DNA of 16,948 bases from Clostridia bacterium (lineage in GTDB: Bacteria; Bacillota; Clostridia; Oscillospirales; Acutalibacteraceae): the NCBI GenBank assembly GCA_900768075.1, contig CAAGBN010000074.1:1-16948 (forward strand), written 5' to 3'. Each line of letters opens with the position of its first letter. Position 1 is the stretch's first letter. The position numbers were made by a program, and so were the translations under genes. Shown piece by piece: positions 12,539-16,948 of the stretch. The notes under the pieces are model-generated. The model did no database searches, had not been told where the DNA came from, and worked only from the letters and a program-made list of their open reading frames with translations.

Positions 12539-14029
12539 ATGCTTTATACAAGTACAAGAGATAAAAGTGTAAAGGTAACTTCAGCTCAGGCTATTGCTCA
12601 GGGTATTTCAAAGGACGGCGGTCTTTTCGTACCCGAAAGTATTCCTGCTATTTCAAAGGAATTCGTTGACTCTCTCGTAGGTCTCGACTATATCTCAAGA
12701 GCTAAAAAGGTACTCGCTCTCTATCTCACAGACTATACTGAAGAAGAGCTTGATATGTGTGTAAACGGTGCTTACGCTAAGGGTAAATTCTCAAGTGATA
12801 AGGTATCACCCATCAAGACTATCGCAGAGGGCAAGAACATCCTCGAACTCTGGAGAGGCCCCACATGTGCATTCAAGGATATGGCTCTTCAGCTTCTTCC
12901 TTATCTTCTTACAACTGCTGCTAAAAAGACAGTTGCAGATAAGACTATCGTTATTCTCGTTGCTACCTCAGGTGATACAGGTAAGGCTGCACTTGAAGGC
13001 TTTAAGGATGTACCAGGTACAAAGATTATGGTCTTCTATCCCAATGACGGTGTAAGTCCTATGCAGAAGCTTCAGATGACAACTCAGGCAGGCGAAAATG
13101 TAGCTGTATGTGCTATTAACGGTAACTTTGACGATGCTCAGAGTGGTGTTAAAAAGATTTTCACCGATAAGGCTGTGGCTGAAAAGCTCGATGAAAACGG
13201 TATGATGTTCTCATCAGCCAACTCAATCAACTGGGGCCGTCTTGTACCTCAGATTGTTTACTATATTTCAGCTTACGCTGACCTTATCGAAAACGGTACT
13301 ATCAAAAACGGCGACGAAGTCAATGTTGTAGTACCCACTGGTAACTTCGGTAATATCCTTGCTGCTTATTATGCAAAGAAGATGGGTATTCCCTTTGGTA
13401 AGCTTATCTGTGCTTCAAATGCCAATAATGTACTTACCGACTTCCTCAAGACAGGTACCTATGACAGAAACAGAAAGTTCTTCACAACAACTTCACCCTC
13501 AATGGATATTCTCATCTCATCAAACCTTGAAAGACTTCTCTATCATCTCACCGATGAAAATGTGGAAGCTGTAAGTGAATGGATGGGTCAGCTTAATACT
13601 GAAGGTAAGTATACAGTCTGTGATAAGGTTAAGGCTCTTGTAGAAGACCTCTTTGATGCAGGTTGCTGTGACGACAAGGAAACAGCTGAAACTATTGCTG
13701 ATACCTATAAAAAGGGCTATCTTCTTGATACTCATACTGCTGTTGCTGTTAAGGTTTATGATGAGTATGTCAAGGCAACAGGTGACAACAAGGAAACTAT
13801 CATCGCTTCAACTGCTAACCCCTATAAGTTCTCAGCAGCTGTACTCGGTGCTGTAAGTGAAGTGCCTGCTGATGCTGATGAATTCCGTCAGGTTGAGCTT
13901 TTAGGTGAGGTAACAGGTGAGGTTTGTCCCCCTCAGCTTGCTACTCTTAAGGGCAGTACTCCAAGATTTACAGACTGCTGCAACAAAGAAGATATGATCA
14001 ATATGGTATATCAGATGCTCGGTATATAA
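12539..14029 (+). CDS. thrC: Threonine synthase
   Basis: This 496-residue PLP enzyme converts O-phosphohomoserine to threonine in the last step of threonine synthesis. The family start is clear (YTSTRDKSVKVT, then GISKDGGLFVPE), and the PLP-binding lysine is K113 in GPTCAFKDMALQLLP. The glycine-rich phosphate region (ATSGDTGKAALEGF) and the SANSINWGRLVPQIVYY box follow. It is of the long (about 500-residue) type. The start at 12539 is set by the RBS TGGAGG (12525-12530); an ATG at 12524 overlaps that RBS. The stop is one base before the next gene. No other threonine-pathway gene (hom, thrB) is nearby. Codon use is biased as in a well-expressed gene. Confidence 0.97.
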   Translation: MLYTSTRDKSVKVTSAQAIAQGISKDGGLFVPESIPAISKEFVDSLVGLDYISRAKKVLALYLTDYTEEELDMCVNGAYAKGKFSSDKVSPIKTIAEGKNILELWRGPTCAFKDMALQLLPYLLTTAAKKTVADKTIVILVATSGDTGKAALEGFKDVPGTKIMVFYPNDGVSPMQKLQMTTQAGENVAVCAINGNFDDAQSGVKKIFTDKAVAEKLDENGMMFSSANSINWGRLVPQIVYYISAYADLIENGTIKNGDEVNVVVPTGNFGNILAAYYAKKMGIPFGKLICASNANNVLTDFLKTGTYDRNRKFFTTTSPSMDILISSNLERLLYHLTDENVEAVSEWMGQLNTEGKYTVCDKVKALVEDLFDAGCCDDKETAETIADTYKKGYLLDTHTAVAVKVYDEYVKATGDNKETIIASTANPYKFSAAVLGAVSEVPADADEFRQVELLGEVTGEVCPPQLATLKGSTPRFTDCCNKEDMINMVYQMLGI

Positions 14030-14030
14030 T

Positions 14031-14723
14031 ATGTCGATATTTACTATAGCAGACACTCATTTATCTTTAAGTGACGATAAGCCTATGGATATCTTCGGTG
14101 GCTGGCAGGACTATGTAGTAAGACTTCAGGAAAACTGGAACAAGCTTATTACCCATGAGGATACTGTGGTTATCCCGGGTGATATTTCCTGGGCTATGGG
14201 TCTTGAAGGTGCCTTAGAGGATTTCAGATTCATTCATAATCTGCCGGGTAAGAAAATAATCTTAAAGGGTAACCACGATTATTGGTGGAATACCAAAAGG
14301 AAAATGGATGCCTGGCTTGAAAAGGAAGGTCTCGACACTATCAGTATACTTCATAACAATGCCTTTAAGGTAGGTGAGTATGTCATCTGCGGTACAAGAG
14401 GCTGGTTCTATGATGCTGAAAAAAGTGCTGATATGAAGGTGCTTCTCCGTGAAGCTTCAAGGCTTGACAAGTCTGTCGAAGAGGGTAAAAAGCTCGGTGA
14501 AAACATTATAGTTTTCCTGCATTATCCTCCCGTTATGCAGTCACAGAAATGTCAGGAGATATTTGATGTGCTTAAAAAACATGATATAAAACGCTGTTAC
14601 TACGGTCACTTACATGGGGAATCTACCCGTCATAGTGTGAATGAAACAGTAGACGGTATTAAATTTTCACTGATTTCTGCAGATTTTCTTTCATTTTGTC
14701 CCCAATTAGTGGAAAAATTTTGA
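14031..14723 (+). CDS. Calcineurin-like metallophosphoesterase
   Basis: The 230-residue protein has all five metallophosphoesterase blocks: DTH (D8, H10), GDISW (D51), GNHD (N81-D83), LHYPP (H164) and GHLHG (H193, H195). Two metal ions would be bound in the cytoplasm; the substrate (phosphoester, cyclic nucleotide or other) is unknown. The ATG comes one base after the thrC stop codon, and there is no clear RBS of its own, so translation is probably coupled to thrC. Why a phosphoesterase should be tied to threonine synthase is not evident; homologues of this short type are widespread in Firmicutes and uncharacterised as far as I know. No good terminator follows. Confidence 0.93.
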   Translation: MSIFTIADTHLSLSDDKPMDIFGGWQDYVVRLQENWNKLITHEDTVVIPGDISWAMGLEGALEDFRFIHNLPGKKIILKGNHDYWWNTKRKMDAWLEKEGLDTISILHNNAFKVGEYVICGTRGWFYDAEKSADMKVLLREASRLDKSVEEGKKLGENIIVFLHYPPVMQSQKCQEIFDVLKKHDIKRCYYGHLHGESTRHSVNETVDGIKFSLISADFLSFCPQLVEKF

Positions 14724-14731
14724 AAAAACTA

Positions 14732-14760
14732 TGGAAATTTGAAAACAATGCTGATATAAT
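14732..14760 (+). promoter_or_regulatory. Extended -10 promoter for tig
   Basis: TGATATAAT (TATAAT at 14755-14760) is preceded by a weak TGGAAA (14732-14737) with a 17-bp spacer. The leader contains a short hairpin, GTGGA (14780-14784) with TCCAC (14794-14798). No CIRCE or CtsR heptad is visible, so heat-shock control is not apparent here. Confidence 0.55.
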
Positions 14761-14814
14761 ATATGGGTTAAAATGTACAGTGGATGTATAAAGTCCACAG
14801 ATAGGAGTTTTAAA

Positions 14815-16131
14815 ATGAGTTTAAAATCATCAAACAACGTTGAAACAAACGTTTACGCTCTCGAAATCGAGATCGATGCAGCTACTTTCGAAGCTGCTCA
14901 GAACAAGGCATTCAATAAGCAGAAGGGTAAGATTCAGCTTCCCGGTTTCCGTAAGGGTAAGGTAACACGTAAGATGGCTGAAAACTTCTTCGGTAAGGGC
15001 TGGCTCTATGAAGAAGCTCTTGATCTTTGCTTTGGTGAAGCTGTTGAAGATGCTGTTAAGGAAGCAGGCCTTGATATGGTTGGCACAAAGTCAGCTGACG
15101 TTAAGGAAATCGGTGAAAACGGTGTAACAATGACAGTTGAAATCTTCGTTAAGCCTGACGTAGAAATTACAGAATACAAGGAGCTCAAGGCTACCAAGAA
15201 AAAGGTAGAAGCTACTGATGAAGAAGTTAATCAGAGAATCGAAGAGCTCAAGGAAAGAAATGCTCGTCTCGTTTCAATCGAAGACAGAGCTGTAGCAGAA
15301 GGCGACATCACAGTTATCGACTTTGAAGGCTTTGTTGACGGTGTAGCTTTTGACGGCGGTAAGGGCGAAAACTATGAGCTTACAATCGGTTCAGGTCAGT
15401 TCATCCCCGGCTTTGAAGAGCAGATTATCGGTCACAACCTCGGTGAAGAATTTGATGTTAACGTTAAGTTCCCCACAGAGTACACTCCCGAGCTTGCTGA
15501 TAAGGATGCTGTATTCAAGATTAAGCTTCACGAAATCAAGGTTAAGGAGCTTCCCGAAGTTGATGATGACTTTGCTCAGGAAGCAGCAGACTGCGATACA
15601 GTTGCTGACCTTATGAAGCAGATCAAAGAAGAAATCAAGACTCATAAGGAGCATGAAAACGAAAAAGAAATCGAAATGCAGCTTCTCGATAAGCTTGCTG
15701 AAAACGTAAAGGGTGAAATCCCCGAGGTTATGGTTGATAACGAAATTGGTGGCCAGATCAGAGACATCGACTACAGACTCAGCATGCAGGGTATGAACTT
15801 CGAAACATATCTTCAGTATATGGGTATGACAGTTGAAATGTACAAAGAGAATGCTAAGGAAAGCGCTCTCAAGAATGTTAAGATCCGTCTTGCTCTTGAA
15901 AAGATTGCTGTTCTTGAAGCTCTTGATGTAACAGAAGAAGAGCTCGAAGCTGAATACAAGAAGTTTGCTGATCAGTACGGTATGGAAGTTGACAAGATCA
16001 AGGAAGTTGTTCCTGCTGACGGTCTCAAGGCTGATATGCTCAAGGAAAAGGCAATCACCTTCGTTAAGGATAACGCTAAGGTTACAACAGCAAGAAAGCC
16101 CAGAGCTAAGAAAGAAGAAGCTGCTGAATAA
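14815..16131 (+). CDS. tig: Trigger factor, ribosome-associated chaperone and PPIase
   Basis: The 438-residue protein binds the ribosome near the exit tunnel and shields new chains. The ribosome-binding signature GFRKGK is at 44-49. The FKBP-like prolyl isomerase domain spans about 162-248 (EGDITVIDFEGFVDG, then SGQFIPGFEEQIIG). The long helical C-terminal chaperone arms follow, with an AKKEEAAE tail. The start at 14815 has a TAGGAG RBS at good distance; an in-frame ATG at 14773 would have no RBS and a leader peptide unlike trigger factor. It precedes clpP and clpX, the standard tig-clpP-clpX order in bacteria. Codons are strongly biased, as in a highly expressed gene. Confidence 0.97.
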   Translation: MSLKSSNNVETNVYALEIEIDAATFEAAQNKAFNKQKGKIQLPGFRKGKVTRKMAENFFGKGWLYEEALDLCFGEAVEDAVKEAGLDMVGTKSADVKEIGENGVTMTVEIFVKPDVEITEYKELKATKKKVEATDEEVNQRIEELKERNARLVSIEDRAVAEGDITVIDFEGFVDGVAFDGGKGENYELTIGSGQFIPGFEEQIIGHNLGEEFDVNVKFPTEYTPELADKDAVFKIKLHEIKVKELPEVDDDFAQEAADCDTVADLMKQIKEEIKTHKEHENEKEIEMQLLDKLAENVKGEIPEVMVDNEIGGQIRDIDYRLSMQGMNFETYLQYMGMTVEMYKENAKESALKNVKIRLALEKIAVLEALDVTEEELEAEYKKFADQYGMEVDKIKEVVPADGLKADMLKEKAITFVKDNAKVTTARKPRAKKEEAAE

Positions 16132-16184
16132 GTGATAAAGTACTGATTATTTAAAGTACATTTAACACAGAATATTTATAATGA

Positions 16185-16215
16185 TGTGGAACTGGCTGAA
16201 ATTGTCAGTTCCACA
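16185..16215 (+). other. Strong hairpin between tig and clpP
   Basis: TGTGGAACTG (16185-16194) and CAGTTCCACA (16206-16215) form a perfect 10-bp stem with an 11-nt loop. The following bases (ATTTCAATATT) are not a T run, so it is not a typical intrinsic terminator. It lies in the clpP leader, 29 bp before the start codon, and a TATAAT string (16177-16182) overlaps its upstream edge. It may stabilise clpP mRNA or mark a processing site. Confidence 0.6.
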
Positions 16216-16243
16216 ATTTCAATATTATTTAGGAGGTATAATT

Positions 16244-16825
16244 ATGCCATTAGTACCTTATGTTGTAGAACAGACCAATCGCGGTGAAAGACAGTATGAT
16301 ATTTACTCACGTCTTTTAAACGACAGAATTATTGTGCTTTCAGATGAAGTTAACGATGCAACTGCAAGCCTTGTTGTAGCTCAGATGCTCTTCCTTGAAA
16401 GCCAGGACAGTGAAAAGGATATCAGCTTTTACATCAACAGCCCTGGTGGAAGTGTTACTGCCGGTATGGCTATTTACGATACAATGCAGTATATCAAGTG
16501 TGATGTTTCAACTATCTGTATGGGTATGGCTGCAAGTATGGGTGCATTCCTTCTTTCATCAGGTGCCAAGGGTAAGAGATACGTTCTTCCCAATGCTGAG
16601 GTTATGATTCATCAGCCTTCAGGCGGTGCCAAGGGTCAGGCTACAGATATCAAAATCGTTGCTGACCATATTCTCAGAACAAAGGCTAAGCTTAATAAAA
16701 TCTTAGCTGAAAATACAGGTAAGCCTATCGATGTTATCGCTGCTGATACAGAACGTGATAACTTTATGACAGCTGAAGAAGCTCTCGAATACGGCCTTGT
16801 AGACAAGATTATGTATAAAAGATAA
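16244..16825 (+). CDS. clpP: ATP-dependent Clp protease proteolytic subunit
   Basis: This 193-residue serine protease forms the tetradecameric chamber that degrades proteins delivered by ClpX or ClpC. The catalytic triad is complete: S98 in GMAASMGAF, H123 in MIHQPSGG and D172 in DTERDNFM. The early INSPGGSV box (64-71) is conserved. The start at 16244 has a perfect AGGAGG (16231-16236) and gives the normal MPLVPYVVEQT N-terminus; an ATG at 16181 lies inside the intergenic hairpin region. It stands between tig and clpX, and clpX starts 14 bp after its stop. No CtsR operator was found. Confidence 0.98.
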   Translation: MPLVPYVVEQTNRGERQYDIYSRLLNDRIIVLSDEVNDATASLVVAQMLFLESQDSEKDISFYINSPGGSVTAGMAIYDTMQYIKCDVSTICMGMAASMGAFLLSSGAKGKRYVLPNAEVMIHQPSGGAKGQATDIKIVADHILRTKAKLNKILAENTGKPIDVIAADTERDNFMTAEEALEYGLVDKIMYKR

Positions 16826-16839
16826 AAGGAGACAGCTTT

Positions 16840-16940
16840 ATGGCAAGAGATGGTGACATCAAAGACAAGTCCATAAGATGTTCGTTTTGCGGTAAGCAAC
16901 AGAACGATGTTAAATCATTGATAGCAGGTCCCGGTGTTTA
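16840..16940 (+). CDS. clpX: ClpX, ATP-dependent unfoldase, N-terminal fragment cut by contig end
   Basis: Translation from ATG 16840 (RBS AAGGAG) gives the start of ClpX: a short charged lead, then the zinc-binding domain with CSFCGKQQNDVKSLIAGPGV. The first two zinc cysteines (C14, C17) are present; the second pair lies beyond the edge. The family continues GPGVYICDEC here, but the sequence reads GTT TAA, a false stop made by the adapter bases at 16941-16948 joined after the first two bases of a Tyr codon. The gene is therefore truncated by the assembly edge, not broken in the genome. ClpX is the AAA+ partner of ClpP, and the order tig-clpP-clpX is standard. Confidence 0.93.
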
Positions 16941-16948
16941 AGATCGGA
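16941..16948. other. Probable Illumina adapter remnant (artefact)
   Basis: The final 8 bases, AGATCGGA, equal the first 8 of the common Illumina TruSeq adapter (AGATCGGAAGAGC). They begin exactly where clpX homology stops, in the middle of an expected Tyr codon. They should be trimmed and not read as genome. Confidence 0.85.

Noticed and set aside
14773..14814. Upstream start for trigger factor
   Set aside because: There is no RBS, the extra residues do not resemble the family, and a hairpin lies in this segment.
16181..16243. Upstream start for ClpP
   Set aside because: The extension is read through an intergenic hairpin; a perfect AGGAGG precedes the ATG at 16244.
14724..16243. CIRCE or CtsR operators for tig/clpP
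   Set aside because: Neither the TTAGCACTC-N9-GAGTGCTAA element nor the GGTCAAA heptads are present.
16840..16948. clpX nonsense mutation or a true 34-residue protein
   Set aside because: The stop is formed by adapter bases at the contig edge.

Overview
The window looks like one assembled contig from a low-GC Gram-positive anaerobe of the class Clostridia, probably a gut Ruminococcaceae/Oscillospirales-type bacterium. This rests on four things: strong AGGAGG-type ribosome binding sites, sigma-A-type promoters, an eight-cysteine clostridial 2[4Fe-4S] ferredoxin, and Firmicutes gene pairs (holB-ricT, tig-clpP-clpX). No taxonomic search was possible, so the assignment is an inference. Most of the content is core chromosome. 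There is no transposase, phage gene, CRISPR array, rRNA or tRNA.

Layout. 1-1550 (minus): a holB-ricT operon, with ricT cut by the left edge. 1736-1971 (plus): divergent ferredoxin gene with a strong terminator. 2029-4534: tmcAL (plus) and mtaB (minus), two tRNA-modification genes that converge and overlap by 8 bp. 4661-5815: a secreted D,D-carboxypeptidase. 5901-7241: pgi. 7315-7734: a small P-loop protein of unknown function with its own promoter inside the end of pgi. 7771-9270: a repeat-bearing gap, an alpha/beta-hydrolase and a P-loop kinase-like gene. 9286-10545: a compact unit of a two-TM protein, a TetR-type regulator and a 43-residue membrane peptide gene, with a promoter/operator candidate in front and a terminator behind. 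10684-12216: rnhB and an M19 dipeptidase. 12217-12538: a structured intergenic region. 12539-14723: thrC and a metallophosphoesterase. 14815-16940: tig, clpP and the start of clpX (ribosome-bound folding followed by Clp proteolysis).

The most interesting non-core features are four. (a) The region before thrC has three ACCACA units, two of which read as Thr-Thr codons in a possible leader peptide. They pair with three spaced TGTGGT units followed by seven T, which suggests a threonine attenuator, a terminator or a small RNA. (b) The two-TM/TetR/mini-membrane-protein unit. (c) A dispersed repeat built from ATGAATT heptamers plus GC-rich hairpins whose stems differ in sequence but still pair; one copy supplies the stop codon of the esterase, and others bracket the dipeptidase gene. 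(d) The last 8 bases (AGATCGGA) match the start of the standard Illumina adapter and create a false stop in clpX, so the right edge is a sequencing artefact.

I did not find a clearly new multi-gene system; the best candidates are (a) and (b).
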